DNA of 64,000 nt from Callorhinus ursinus (Eukaryota; Chordata; Mammalia; Carnivora; Otariidae): contig NW_020313044.1 of assembly GCF_003265705.1 (NCBI RefSeq), forward strand, positions 6,048,307 through 6,112,306, given 5' to 3'. The translations under genes were made by a program, and so were the position numbers. Positions 35,030 to 46,755 of this stretch are shown here, piece by piece. Numbering within the stretch: position 1 is the stretch's first letter; every line of letters begins with the position of its first letter. Under the pieces are notes generated by a model. That model did not search any database. It worked only from the letters and a program-made list of their open reading frames with translations, and was not told where the DNA came from.

Positions 35030-35925
35030 TTAGAGGACCCCTTTCAATATTTCTTGGAGGGCTGGTTTCGTGTTTGCAAATTCCTTTAGTTTTTGTTTGT
35101 CCTAGAAGCTTTTTATCTCTCGTTCAATTTTCAATGAGAGCCTAGCTGGATATAGTATTCTTGGCTGCATATTTTTCTCGTTTAGTGCTCTGAAGATATC
35201 ATGCCAGTCCTCCCGGCCTGCCAGGTCTCTGTGGATAGGTCTGTTGCCAATCTAATGTTTCTACCATTGTAGGTTACATATCTCTTCTCCCGAGCTGCTT
35301 TCAGGATTTTCTCTTTGTCTCTGAGACTCGTACGTTTTACTATTAGATGTCGGGGTGTTGACCTATTTTTATTGATTTTGAGAGGGGTTCTCTGTGCCTC
35401 CTGGATTTTGATGCCTATTTCCTTCCTCACATTGGGGAAGTTCTCTGCTATTATTTGCTCCAATATACCTTCTGCCCCTCTCTCTCTTTCTTCTTCTTCT
35501 GGGATCCCAATTATTCTAATGTTGTTTTGTCTTATCGTATCGCTTATCTCTCGAATTCTTCCCTCGTGATCCAGTAGTTGTTCATCTCTCTTTTACTCAG
35601 TTTCTTTATTTTCCACCATTTGGTCTTTTATATCGCTGATTCTCTCTTCCGCCTCATTTATCCTAGCAGTTAGTGCCCCCATTTTTGATTGCACCTCATC
35701 AATAGCCTTTTTGATTTCAACTTGGTTAGATTTTAGTTCTTTTATTTCTCCAGAAAGGGTTTCTCTAATAATTTCCACGCTTTTTTCAAGCCCAGCTAGT
35801 ATCTTTAAAGTCATGATTCTGAACTCTAGGTCTGAAATCATACTAATGTCCGTATTGAGTAGGTCCCTGGCTGACAGTACTACCTCTTGTTCTTTTTGCT
35901 GAGGTGATTTTTTTCGTCTTGTCAT
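35030..35925 (-). pseudogene. L1 ORF1 (RNA-binding protein), broken
   Basis: Starts MTRRKKSPQQKEQEV at 35925, with a coiled-coil-like region (residues about 30-110, SGEIKELKSNQVEIKKAIDE). An in-frame TAA follows at 35593-35595. The same frame then stays open through the RRM-like and C-terminal region (NIRIIGIPEEEERERGAEG; LIVKRTSLRDKEKILKAARE) to a frameshift at about 35190-35210. In the new frame there is a TAG at 35102-35104 before the likely original stop at 35030-35032. Only these few lesions are visible, about 298 codons in all. ORF1p normally coats L1 RNA as a trimer. Confidence 0.93.
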
Positions 35926-37743
35926 TTTGTCCAGAGAATAGATGAATGAGAGAACAAAATGCTAACAGGTTAACAATGTCCCCAGCAAATATACTCTATA
36001 CAAATCAGAAAAGACCTGAAACCAGGGGAAAAGAAAGGGAAAGAAAGAAAAGAGAAAGAGAAAGGAAGGAAGGAAAAAAAAGAACCAAAAAGAAAAAGAT
36101 TAAGAACAAAAACAGAACAATACAAAAAAAACCGAATATGATCTAATATGTTCAGGCTAGTTCATAGATCAGGGCCACAGACTAGATTTTGGGGGTATTT
36201 TGGTCTGTTAGAAAAAAGTGCCTCCTAAAATTTTAAAGGAATAAAGACTTATATATGTACAAAATAAGGGTTGATACAATGAAGGGATGGAAGATGATTG
36301 TAAAGATGAAAATTATAAAAGATTTTATAAAAGGAATTGATACGATAAGAAGTTGTTTGAAAAAAGAAAGAAGATTTAAAAAAAAAGGGAGAGAATGTGA
36401 TCAGGCAGGAGACTAGAACAAAGCCATACACTAGTGATTTAGGTATATTTTGATCTGTTAGAAGAAACTGTAACTCAAAATTTTAAAGAAAGAACAACTT
36501 ATATATATATGCCAAAAATAAGGGTAACTACTATGAAGGGATAAAATATGACTCTAAAAATGAAAAATAAAAAATGTTTTAAAAAAAGGGATTGATAAGA
36601 TGTTGGTTGAAAAAGGGAAAAAGAGAAATTAAAAAAACAGTTAAAAAATTAACTTTGAAAAACTAATGAATCATGGTAAAAAAAAAGCCATGAATTCTAT
36701 GTGCAGTATTCCCCTAGCGCTGGAGTTCGCCCGTTCTCCTTGATCGGTAAACTTGGTCTTGGCTTGCTGGCTGTTCGTGCTGATCTTCTGGGGGAGGGGC
36801 CTGTTGCTGTGGTTCCCAAATGTCTTTGCCAGAGGCGGAATTGCCCCGCCCTTGTCGGTCCGGGCTAAGCAAGCTGCTCGGGTTTGCTCTCAGGAGCTTT
36901 TGTTCCCTGCAAGCTTTCCATATGGCTTTAGAGGACAGTGAAAATGGTGGCCTCCCAATCTCTGCCCCAGAGGAGGCAAGAACTCGGGGCTCCGTTCCTC
37001 AGTGCGCCCCCAGAGAAAAGCAGTCACTCCCGTCTCCCTGGTCTCTGGCCGCACTCCGTGCTCACCCGGCCTGTGACCGAGCGTTTCTATCTCTGGCACC
37101 CGACCCCATGTGGAGTCTCCAAACCCAGCAGATCCCTGCGGTGCACTCCTGCACCGCTCCTCCCGGGGGAGGAAGGGGAGTCTCCCCGGATCTGCCGCTT
37201 GTTGGGTCCCTGCTGGAGGAGCGGTGGCCCGAGTGGGCCGCGGATCACAGTTTATGGCAACCCCGAGCTGAGAGCCCGCGCCTCGGGTCCGTCTCTGCAG
37301 CCGGCTTCCCCGCTCCGATACCTGGGAGCTCTGCTGCACTCAGGCACCCCCGGTCCTTCTGTGACTCTGAGGGTCCTGAGTCCACACTGTCCCGCGAGGG
37401 TTCCACCCCCCGCTTAGCCACTGGAGCGACGTCCCTCAGCGGAGCCGACTTGTAAAAGTTCCGATTTTGTGCTCCGCGGCTCTATCACTTGCCAGAAGCG
37501 GCCGTCGGAGGCCCCCTTCCCCGCCGTCTATCCTCCTGAATATTGCCTCAGATTCACTTCTCCGCACATCCTACCTTCCAGAAAGTGGTCGCTTTTCTGT
37601 TCAGAGAGTTGTTGCTATTCTCCTCTTCAATCTCCTGTTGAGTTTGTAGGTGTTCAGAATGGTTTGATCCCTATTCAGCTGAATTCCTGAGACCAGACAA
37701 AATCCAGGTCTCCTACTCCTCTGCCATCTTGCTCCACCCCCCT
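35926..37743 (-). promoter_or_regulatory. L1 5' UTR with CpG-rich promoter region
   Basis: The first 1.0 kb of the element (37743 to about 36700) is GC- and CpG-rich, as expected of an L1 internal promoter. The rest (36700-35926) is AT-rich. In the AT-rich part a unit of about 250 bp is repeated (about 36179-36428 and 36429-36680; 'ttttggtctgttaga' and 'ttttgatctgttaga' are 250 bp apart). YY1-like GCCATCTTG complement 'gccatcttgctcc' lies at the 5' terminus (37723-37735), where primate L1s also carry a YY1 site. Confidence 0.85.
36820..37455 (+). other. 211-codon frame antisense to the L1 5' UTR
   Basis: An ATG-initiated plus-strand frame (MSLPEAELPRPCRSGLSKLL…) runs antisense through the CpG-rich L1 5' UTR. 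Overlapping open frames exist on the same strand (36938-37417) and on the sense strand (36890-37339). Because GC-rich DNA has few stops, this may be chance. Its position recalls the antisense ORF0 of primate L1s, but no homology to ORF0 is claimed. Confidence 0.25.
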
Positions 37744-37763
37744 CAGATGTGTGCTATATTTTA
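37744..37763. repeat. Target-site duplication, right copy
   Basis: Exact second copy of the 20-bp duplication at 30674-30693. Confidence 0.97.
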
Positions 37764-38156
37764 AAAATACCGAGAAAAGACAGGGGCACAATGAGCTCAA
37801 AGTCATGGCGAACATGTCTGACCTAATTGCCCCCAGCACATTCTCTTGAACACACTCAATGTGAAACCGTTGTCCACTGACATTGAATTTGAGTTTGAAA
37901 ACCTGACAAATGACATTTAGGGGTGGGTCTGGTCATCAAGCTCTGTGATTTGGCTTTTTTGTGAAGACCCATCCAAATGAGGAAGCAGATGAACAAGATC
38001 CACTCTGGGTCTTGTCTCTGAAGACACTTTCCGAGAAAGAGAAGTGTTAATCTCTTAAAGAAAGAATTATCACTGGGACAACTGATCCTTGGAAACCCAC
38101 AAGGCCACTTTCTCTGGCAAGTGAAGTTGTATTGTGTTCCTTAATCAGCTTCGGTC
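37764..38156. other. Non-coding, unassigned
   Basis: Continues the pre-insertion sequence on the other side of the L1. No gene or repeat recognised. Confidence 0.5.
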
Positions 38157-38385
38157 TTCAGTCCATTGATTCTCAAACTTCAGCCTGCATCAGAATCACT
38201 AGGCACGGTGGGTGGGGTGTTGTTAAAGCACACACAGGGAGCTCTGCCCTCAGAATTTCTAAATCAGTGGAGCTGGGGTCGAGGGACTTGATAATTTGCA
38301 TTTCTATCCACTTCCCAGGTGATGCTGATGTTACTGGTCCAGAACCACACTTTGAGGGCCACTTCTTGAGTCAAACATTATATTC
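38157..38385. mobile_element. MER5-type hAT MITE
   Basis: 'gattctcaaacttcagcctgcatcagaatcacta', 'ctgccctcagaatttctaaatcag' and 'gatgctgatgttactggtccagaaccacactttgagg' match the MER5A family in reverse relative to the 29062 copy. A 104-codon frame across it is chance. Confidence 0.85.
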
Positions 38386-41300
38386 TCATCCCATCCAGCC
38401 AGCTAACTGCTTGGTTGTCGATCCCAGGATTTTTTTTTTTTTTTAAAGCAGTCTGACTCAGTCATACGGCTTTTACTGACTCTGATTCTCAATTATCCCA
38501 ACCCCTCTCTTTTTATGATTCTATGGTTTATAATGCGTGCTGGATCTGAGCGCATCAACATGCACAGCCTGGGAGAGATTAGGCTAGCAAGGCGGCACTG
38601 CCGCGGGAGATCTTCGGGGAGACGGGGTGGACAGAATGTGGCAGCGTAACTGCCATAAGCAATTACTACAATTAGAGCATGTGATGGACAATCACCCATT
38701 CCGAACCTTGTCAGTGAGCTCATGAACGGATTACATTTGCTTTCAGCCTCTACTGTTTTCATATTTGTAACTTCTGGAAGTAACCACAGTTCCTTTGGCC
38801 ACAGTTTGCCATGTTTTCCCATTTGTGTGGCCAGGCGTTCCAGCGAGACATTTTCCCCTAAGCTTTCATTTTGTCTCCTCCCCACTGAGGTACACAACAG
38901 GTGAGCTTCTGGTGCACATTCGAGATTTCTACTCAAGACTCCCAGGTGGTTTTTCAATTCCTTCTCCACTTCACTTTGATCAAAAAAGAAACATCCTAGT
39001 AATTCCAGAGTACCATCTAGCTGTGTTATTAATTCCTGTAGTTTTTAGCCACATATGAGGATCGTATTTGTCCTTTCAAGAAATCCTTAACTATCCAGAC
39101 TTTTTAGTATTCTGTATTTGCTTTCAAAAAAGGAAACATGGTGGTGGCTCAGAGGAAAGCCAGTGACGTCAAGGGGGCCAGCTGTCTTTTCCCACAGAGC
39201 ACCACCACCTGGCCTCTGTCTGAACCCCACCAGGTGCCCTTCCCCACCTGATGCATACTTGTCAGGCAGAGGGCCAGGCACTGTGCTGGAGAAGCACAGG
39301 GCTGAAATGGATCCTCCTCCTCTGGAGAAGGTATACAGTGAAGAACAACATCCAATAGAAATGTCTAATCCTTCCTCCTCTTTTTCCCCTTCTAATTCCT
39401 TCCCAAGATAGGCCGTGGGGATAGCAGAGTCATCAGAACGCTGGTAATTCCCCATAGCCAAAGCCACCTGCCTCTATGAGGAAGACACTCAGGACCAGAA
39501 AACAACGTCTGTTTACAGAGGTTTATTATCACAAGATGGAGGAAATGGCCCTTGTCTGACAGTTTCTTTCCTTTTATCCTTGCCGGTCAGGGAACCTAAC
39601 AAGTAGGACTTTCATCTTGGTTTCATGACTCACAGTGTGTGTTTAGCACTCTGAAGAGCATTAAACCACCACGGGATTTATCAATATTTGCATTCCAGCA
39701 TTGTCCTGGGGCAGGATCTGCTGGGGTGAGTTACCCCAGGACCACCCCCCCTTCCTTGGTAAGGAGCCGAGAAAGGTTAACAGGGTTCACTCCCTTCACT
39801 TGGTGGCTAATGGGCGCTCCTTTAGTCTGGTCACACATCTCCTTCAAAACGGCACTTCACCCACCTCACCCACCTGCCAGCGATCCCCGGGGCTGCTCAC
39901 CAAAGAGACCACCTGAATGTAGAAGGCTGGTGACCCCCCACTGCCCACACTTGTGCTCTTTCTGCAGCCTGGCCCTTCTCCTCAGTGCTTTCTTGCCTGG
40001 GCCAAAACAAACCCAAACCAAATCCTCCAGGTGGGAGAGTTTCCTGATGTGTCTGCTGACAGCCAGGGATTGGAGTATTAGGGGATTAGACAAAAATATA
40101 TATATATATATTAAGTGTGGCATTTTAATAGGGTTGTAACTCAGTTTGATGGGTCAACTTGGGAACTATAAAGGCATCTGGAAATGAGGATACTTGAGAC
40201 TCAGCATCATGATCCACCCTGGGTTTTTAAAAATTTTTTTCTTCCTTCACAAGCAAAGAAAACAAAGCTGGCTGTTTTTCACCGATGACATGGGAGGATG
40301 GGAGGGTGTTTCTTCAGAAAATTTCCTCTCATTCTGGTTTTGACATTGATGAGTGGGTTTGGCTTCAGAAAATTCCAGATGGGTGATGTTGGATCAATTT
40401 CCTGGGGGTAGGGAAGTGATTTTTCCCCCGCAAAAGGATCTATTTTGGCTATTGGCACTGACCCACACTGAGGGCTAATCCTGGGGCCTCAGATGAAGCT
40501 GTCTTACCCTAGAGAGGGGCTGTGTGTCTACATTCCCACTGTAGCCCTGCACTGAAATGTGCACACCTACTAGAACCCCAAAGGACGCTGCTGGTGCCGA
40601 GATGTGGGGCTCAATCCCAGAGCACACTGCAGGGTGCGAGCTATGTGCAGGCCTCATCCCTTCTGGTGCTTCATTTCTGTTAAAGTCTGCCTCCTGCCAG
40701 CCAGCATGGCAGGGAGGCTAATGTCTATCATGGTTGGGGTGCTCCCCTCTTTGGGTGACATAAGAGGCTAAATTCATGCCCCTCTGCCAGTTCATCATGG
40801 TTGCTGCTGACATCCTCACCATCCAGGCCTGGAATTCTCCTCAAGTTCTGTAGTCTCTTCACAGTCATGCCCCACCGTTGGCATGGGGATGCTGCCGAGC
40901 CTGGGGAACCTCTGCCCAGGGTCATCCTCCTCAGACCTACCAGGCCGCCTACCCCTTCCACATCCCACCACCTCCTTGAGGGGGAGGAGCTATGAGTGAC
41001 ACTGGATTCTGGTTCTTCAACGGCTATCTGGCTTCTCCCCTTCCCAGGCTCAAACACATGTCTCCTTTCTCTTGTCTCATCCTCAGAGGCATTCTTCGGT
41101 CTACCCCGCTCTGCCTTTTTCAAGATATTAAATATGTCCTCAGGAAGCTGCAACTTTTTACAAGACACAGGAGCCCCCCCCCCTTTTTTTTCCCCAGGGG
41201 GTCTCTCTTTTTCCCTGCCTCGTCTGCCTCTGTCAACTTCCTCAGAATAAAAGGATTGGGGGAGGGGCTTTGGAAAATGTGCAGAGGGCCAAACTTAAGT

Positions 41301-41754
41301 GAACTGAAGGGAAGGTAATGCTGTAAAGAGCTGGAATTTCAGCCAGGAAAGCGGGCCTTGTACCTAAGTGTCGTTATACCTGCAAGATGGTGTTACAAAA
41401 GGACTATTTCGTCTTGAGGTAGAGGTGGACAAAATGCTGGAGAAGCATCACAGTGGGCAATGTGGTATTGTGAGCATCGAATGTCTAGCAGAAGACAAAA
41501 TTTCTCTAGGTCCCACATTCACACAGAGTGAAGAACAGGAATGAGAAGGAGAAGTGAAAGCAAATTGGATAGGGGTTTCAGTGGGTGGAGATAATTGGCT
41601 TGAAAAGGAGGAAGTGCTGTTATTTTTGTTTGAGAGGGAAGGGAAGTTATAGAGGGCATTTAGGGTAACTGCTCAGTGGAAAAATTAGGAAGGATCTAAT
41701 AAAACTGAGCAATCGATTGTGCTTCCAGGTTCATAAACAAGGGCTCATGTTTCA
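38386..41754. other. Long unique non-coding stretch
   Basis: No young repeat recognised over 3.3 kb. Frames of 126-166 codons occur (38493-38969 minus, 39087-39467 minus, 39639-40139 plus, 40728-41168 minus). None has a recognisable domain, and several overlap each other on opposite strands. A (TA)n run lies at about 40097-40112. A C/T homopolymer block lies at 41174-41194. It could hold exons of an uncharacterised or non-coding transcript, but nothing here proves that. Confidence 0.4.
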
Positions 41755-41880
41755 TAAAATGTATAGTGCCTGCCAGGCACAGTTCTAAGCATAAAGAGTA
41801 TCATCCCTAGGTTACAGATGGGGAGCCTGTGGCTCAGGCCATATCATGAGCTGGAAAGCGACGGGGCTAGATGAGGGCTT
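41755..41880 (-). mobile_element. MIR-type fragment, minus strand
   Basis: 'tagtgcctgccaggcacagttctaagcataaa', 'taggttacagatggggagcctgtggctcagg' is the complement of the MIR 3' half. Short and diverged. Confidence 0.65.
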
Positions 41881-43139
41881 GGGCCAGCTCAGTCTCATTG
41901 ATCCGGTTAGGTCAAGAGCCCAAGACTGCCTGTGGGATGAGATGAATCAGAGACACTGGTGGGTTCGGCCTGAGTCTTGTAGACGTCTGTTCTGCATCTG
42001 GTAGAGGAGTCCACATCATCCAAGACAAATGCACAGAGAGTGGCAGATTTCTAAAGAAAACCCGGGTGCTCCCTGAAAGAAAGGTGGTGTTAAAACAACA
42101 GGTGTTCCCAACAGGACCCCACTTCATAAAACAGGAAAGAGAAGGTGCTTGCTGCTATGGGTGTGGCAAGGGCCTGCCTGGAGCCCCACGCCTGTACCCC
42201 TGACCCCAAAGATGCCCTGTAAGCATCTCTAAGGAGCTCCTATGAACTGAGGAGTTCCCTTGATGCTACTGGTCTTGAACAAATAAGAAACCAGAAATGA
42301 GCATAGCAATTCTTTGAGTAAGACAGCAAATGTTACCAAGCCTAAGCATTGAACTTTGTCCACTTAACTAATAAGGGAGTTCCTTATGTCTCACCCAGAA
42401 ACCACTTGTGGCTCCGTATCAAAAAATTTTAATAAGCTCGGCTATCTGGCTACCGCATCCTAAACCAACAAAGTAACAAAGGGCATGCTCTGGCCCCTGG
42501 GATATAATGTCACCTTTTGTTGCTCTGTTCTCTCACTTCGGGTCAGCAGGGACAGAAACATTGAAACATAAATCTTGGTCACGTACCTCTTGGACCTTCA
42601 AGTCTCCTTCAGTGAGTCAAGCACAGATGATTTCACAACAACAGAACCAGTGTTCACAGGATAATTTTCATTCCACTTTAAACTGTAATGGTTTGCAAGA
42701 GCACTAAGTATGCTCAGCTAGTGTGGCTGCACACTTGGGATATCGTGTTTGGCTCTACTTAGCTGGATCAGGGAGTGCCGGCCAACTTGCGTTTGGTCGA
42801 TGGGTCGGGCAGACAGCACACCATAAAACTCCCTCTTTCTAGCTGGCTCTCAATCTCACTTGTCTCTGTGCCTTGGACAATGTCACCCTATTGCTCAGTG
42901 TGAATTTGTCCCTCCTTGGTTAAGGCAAACAAGTATGGGCTGCCTCTCTCTGGCTGCTGCCTATCCACAGGGGCTCTCCCTCTCTCTCTCTCTCCCAGTA
43001 TTGTGCCCAGTACCGAGGCGGGTCCACACAGACTAAAGTATTCTTGAAAGAGGAGTGCCTTTTCAATAGCAGAGAGAACGAAAAATCTTCTCATACTTCC
43101 TTAGGGAGACTTGGGGGATGCTGTGGATCTGCAGGCTCT
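41881..43139. other. Non-coding, unassigned; CT repeat
   Basis: No gene supported. A (CT)n run lies at about 42970-42994. The segment 42490-42600 ('gggatataatgtcaccttttgttgctctgttctctcacttcggg') has a TATA-like and pyrimidine-rich layout that could be a decayed LTR, but no ends or poly(A) signal settle it. Confidence 0.35.
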
Positions 43140-43420
43140 CAGGAGCAGTGACTGTCAGGTTGGAAGCTGGGGGGTGAGCTTGACTGATTGGGATGCTGAG
43201 CCAACTCCATGTGCCCTGGGGCAATTTCATTGTCCTCCGCTAGAAAATGGGGATATTACAGGTATGGGCAGCCCGGCGTACCTGTGAGGCTTCAATGCAA
43301 TGATGTTCTGTGCCAAGTGCTTAACAGAGGGTCAGGAACCAGACGGCAAAATATTTGGAAATGTTAACCCCTGTGGTCATTATCATAACTGTTTTGATTA
43401 TGAGCAACACTCTGTGGCTA
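43140..43420 (+). mobile_element. MIR SINE
   Basis: 'ccatgtgccctggggcaatttcattgtcctccgctagaaaatggggatattac', 'gtgaggcttcaatgcaatgatg' and 'gccaagtgcttaacagagggtcagg' follow MIR order. Near full length but diverged. Confidence 0.7.
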
Positions 43421-43979
43421 CATAGGTAACTCTAGAATGTTAAGAAGGTTCCCTCTTCGTACAATGTCAAAGTATCTTGCCAGCAGGTTTTCTTTTCTGA
43501 TGTGTAAATCCAAAAAGCCCAAAGACCGTCTTTTGAGTTGGACAATCCTGAGTTTAAATTTCCATTTCACTGCTTATTCACCGGGTAACTTAGAAAAAGC
43601 TGCTGAGTTTCAGTTTCCTTCAAGTAGAATTCCAGTTAATTGGCCTTAAATATGGATAACAAAGTAGTTATGTCAGAGAAGCCTGGTTTTGATGATGAGG
43701 TACATTGTAAACATTCAGTAATATTACTTTAACTGTTAGGAAATAAAATTGAACTTCCTTTAGATTGTTTTCTTTGATTTACTTTTGAGGTGATCAGTAT
43801 ACTAGCAGAGGTCCATCATCTGCTTCTAGTTTACTCAGAGACCTGATCTGTTCCCATGCTTGGTCTTTGTGAGTGGTCCTTCAGAGTTGAAAATTTTGAA
43901 AGCTGGTCATTTTGCTAATTATTTTGATTGGCAAACAGGATGTGTTTTTAGAAATAAATGTATTATTTGTGTCACTGGT
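43421..43979. other. Non-coding, unassigned
   Basis: No gene recognised. 43535-43640 has MIR-like text ('cctgagtttaaatttccatttcactgc', 'gggtaacttagaaaaagctgctgagtttcagtttcc'). Confidence 0.45.
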
Positions 43980-44235
43980 TCTTAATCTCCTGAGGCAGCA
44001 TAATGTACACACGCTTTACAATCTGGTAAATCTGTATTTGATCCACAGCTCGGTTACTTAACCATATTCGTGCTTTTGTTTCAACAGCAAAACCTCATGA
44101 AATTTCAGCTGTCTTATCTAAAAAATGGGGGTACTATTAATATTTTCCTCATACTGTTATGATGACTATAAAGGATAATATATATTAAGTGCTTACCACA
44201 AAGGAAGCAAGTTAATTGCTCTTGTGGAAACTTAA
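43980..44235 (+). mobile_element. MIR SINE
   Basis: 'cctgaggcagcataatgtacacacgc', 'ttatctaaaaaatgggggtactattaatattttcctcatactg' and 'aaaggataatatatattaagtgcttacc' match MIR along most of its length. Confidence 0.78.
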
Positions 44236-44304
44236 CCTTTATGAAACTTATAAAAGAAAATTGGTGGCAAAAAAAAAATACTCACCAAGTACATTTTTTT
44301 TATA

Positions 44305-44517
44305 ATTTTATGTTATGTTAGTCACCATACAGTACATCATTAGTTTTTGATGTAGTGTTCCATGTTTCATTGTTTGTGCATAACACCCAGTGGTCCACGC
44401 AATACATGCTCTCCTTAATACCCATCACTGGGCTCACCCACTCCCCCCACCCCTCTCCCCTCTAAAACACTCAGTTTGACTCCCGGAGTCCATAGTCTCT
44501 CATGGTTCGTCTCCCAT
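44305..44517 (-). mobile_element. 5'-truncated L1 3' UTR
   Basis: Minus-strand copy of the carnivore L1 3' UTR: 'gttatgttagtcaccatacagtacatcattag', 'gttccatgtttcattgtttgtgc', 'cagtttgactcccggagtcc', truncated at '…gttcgtctccca'. T-rich complement of the tail at left. A flanking duplication was not found by eye. Confidence 0.92.
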
Positions 44518-46755
44518 ACAGAGGATGATGAGCAAGTGGGTTCTAATTCTCCATCGAGGACTCTATATTGAGTTGCCTGGTCCCAGATTCAGTGACAACA
44601 GAGTTACTAAATAAGGACATTTGGATTAATTTGTGGCACTTTGTTTTATGATTAAACTTCAGACTACGAGGGGGATAAACAGCACAGTTTTTGCCTTCAA
44701 TCAGAAGCTTCATCAGAGTGGGCTGAAGGCACTAAAGCTGGCTGGGAATCATCAGGAATAAGTCAACAATAATCCATTCAGTGATGGAGCTGCATTTGTG
44801 CAAGTGGTACCCATAGTGAGTTCAGTAGGCGGAGGCATTTTCCTTGGTTGCCAGGCAACAAGGAACCTGCTAGTCGTAGTCCATCAATATCAACACGAAG
44901 CATTAACCAAACCACACTCCTGGTTCTACTTATGTGATGACAGCATGGAGATGCTGGGGAACAGAGAATTATGTAATGTGGAAAAAGTGAGAGTTGGTGC
45001 TGTACAGCAAAACCTCATCTTTGAAGCAGGAGCAATTCAGTAGGGATCATCTGCTGGTTGTATTTCCTGTTTAAATGGAAGATGTAAGGGGAGAATACTA
45101 AGTAGTCCCATGCCAAGTCTGTACCCCAAAGCGAAGCAAAAATTTGGAAACCTTTTAGCTAACGTATTCCACATGAACAAAGTAGACAATTTTTATCTAA
45201 AAGTATAGTTTTAAAGGCCAAATAACTCTGATTGGCTCTGAATTCACCAGTTTATCAGGATATTCCTTGCTAAGAGTTATTTACAGCTTTAATTATCCCA
45301 ATAACCAATGCAATCATGAATTTCACTTTGACTTTAGGCAAACAGATGTCAACACAGTTGCACTTCAGAATATTCTAAATTATTAAGGTACCTGTCCTAG
45401 AATTTGTGTGGTTCTCTACCTAAGGAGGAAATTAGCATCAAACTAGGCTAGTATCATAAGCCATTCATTTAGTCAGCAGTATGAACTGACCCTTTACTAG
45501 CTATAAGAGGGCTGATGACGTGACAGCCAATAAACTAGTGTTTTGATCTGATTTCCTTAAATATGCCATTTATTGAATCAGAAATAATAAACCATAAATC
45601 AAGTTGGAAATAGAATTTTCAACTGGGCAGTCAATGTAATTGAATATGTTTGGGTACAACTCATATGAATAGTGCCTGAAATCAAGTAGTTGTTACAACT
45701 GGCCATAAGGAACACCTAAAGGGGACAGTTAGATAGAAATATGAGGAAAAGGGAAAAGGAGATATATGGAAGCTTTAGAAGATTTTGAGTCAATTTTGTG
45801 GCCATAAGACAGAAGCCATAGGGAGAGTTTGGAAAAGAAACACCACGGTAGATAAGAAAATGAAGGAGTACCTGACTGAATATAGGTGAGCAGATTGGTC
45901 ATAGTCATTGCTCATCGGCAGCATTATCATCACAGCTGTTAAGACGCAAACCGCCTTTTTCCTATCTTTCTTCTACTCTTGTGGTTTGCACATTCTTTAT
46001 TTAGAGAATTGGTCTGCACATGCAGGCCACTGAGCTTTGGGAGATATTAACGGTGATGGTCGTGGAGCACAAAAAGACAGGAGATTTCACTTGCCATTGC
46101 TGGAAGCGAATGGGAAGAGTGAAAGAGAGGTGCCTACAGGAATTATATTGGCGGGGTCCTGGGCCACTGCCTAGAGCCCTGGCCCTGTAATTTAGCTACG
46201 CCAATTAAGTTGGGGCCACTGAGCCAACACAGGAATTTGGCAGGTCCAGCTCAAGCTCTGTTCTCCACTTCCCATGGGTTTGGTCAGACACCCTAGCTGG
46301 GCCTCACAGTAATGCAAAACAGCTTGTTCTGAAAGCTTAGGCTTGTGTCAGAGATGTCTTTGCTGATGTCTGGAGGATTGCTCAAGATGTAAAACATGTC
46401 TAGTCAAAACAGGGGAGAATGGACCCAAAAAGGTTATGAGTAATCAAAAAAAAATCATGTGAACACACAAAGAATTTTTCAAAGAACCTGGATGCATCCT
46501 CACATGACCAACTCATTGACCTTTACTCTGCTCTTAGTCATGGATTCTCTTTCTAGAACAGACCAGAAAAGTCAAGAGAGAATTAAATCAAGTGACTCAT
46601 GGAACCACCCTGCTTTTCACAAATATGTATTGAGTTTTTCTGCTTCAGGCACAGGGCTTGGTATTATGTGCTAAGTATAAAGCAGAGAATAAACCAGATG
46701 TGGCAGCTTTTGCTTGTTCTGAAAACTTGGGATTGGTCTCAACTAAAACATTAGC
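44518..46755. other. Long unique non-coding stretch
   Basis: No repeat or gene assigned. Short frames (44798-45043, 46459-46674) lack domains. 45200-45370 is AT-rich and shows no repeat signature. Confidence 0.45.

Larger units (their letters stand above)
30694..37743 (-). mobile_element. Full-length L1 retrotransposon (7.05 kb)
   Basis: Complete minus-strand L1. In transcription order it has a CpG-rich 5' UTR from 37743, ORF1 (from 35925), ORF2 (from 34948), a G-rich 3' UTR (from 31143) and a short A-rich tail ('caataaaaaattaaa'). A perfect 20-bp duplication flanks it (30674-30693, 37744-37763). The 5' end on the minus strand reads GGGGGTGGAGCAAGATGGC, the expected type of L1 5' terminus. 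Both ORFs contain stops and frameshifts, so it cannot supply its own proteins. The perfect duplication suggests a moderately recent insertion. Confidence 0.97.

Noticed and set aside
38493..38969. 158-codon minus-strand frame
   Set aside because: No recognisable domain, and overlapping frames run on the opposite strand. A frame this long is expected a few times by chance in 64 kb.
39639..40139. 166-codon plus-strand frame
   Set aside because: Ends in a (TA)n microsatellite translated as repeated I-Y. No domain seen.
40728..41168. 146-codon minus-strand frame beginning MSCKKLQLPEDIFNIL
   Set aside because: The composition looks protein-like at first, but I recognise no family, the start is not clearly supported, and plus-strand frames overlap it. 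Not enough to call a gene.
42490..42870. Possible second LTR
   Set aside because: A TATA-like box and pyrimidine-rich stretch are present, but no paired ends, poly(A) signal or U5 could be defined.
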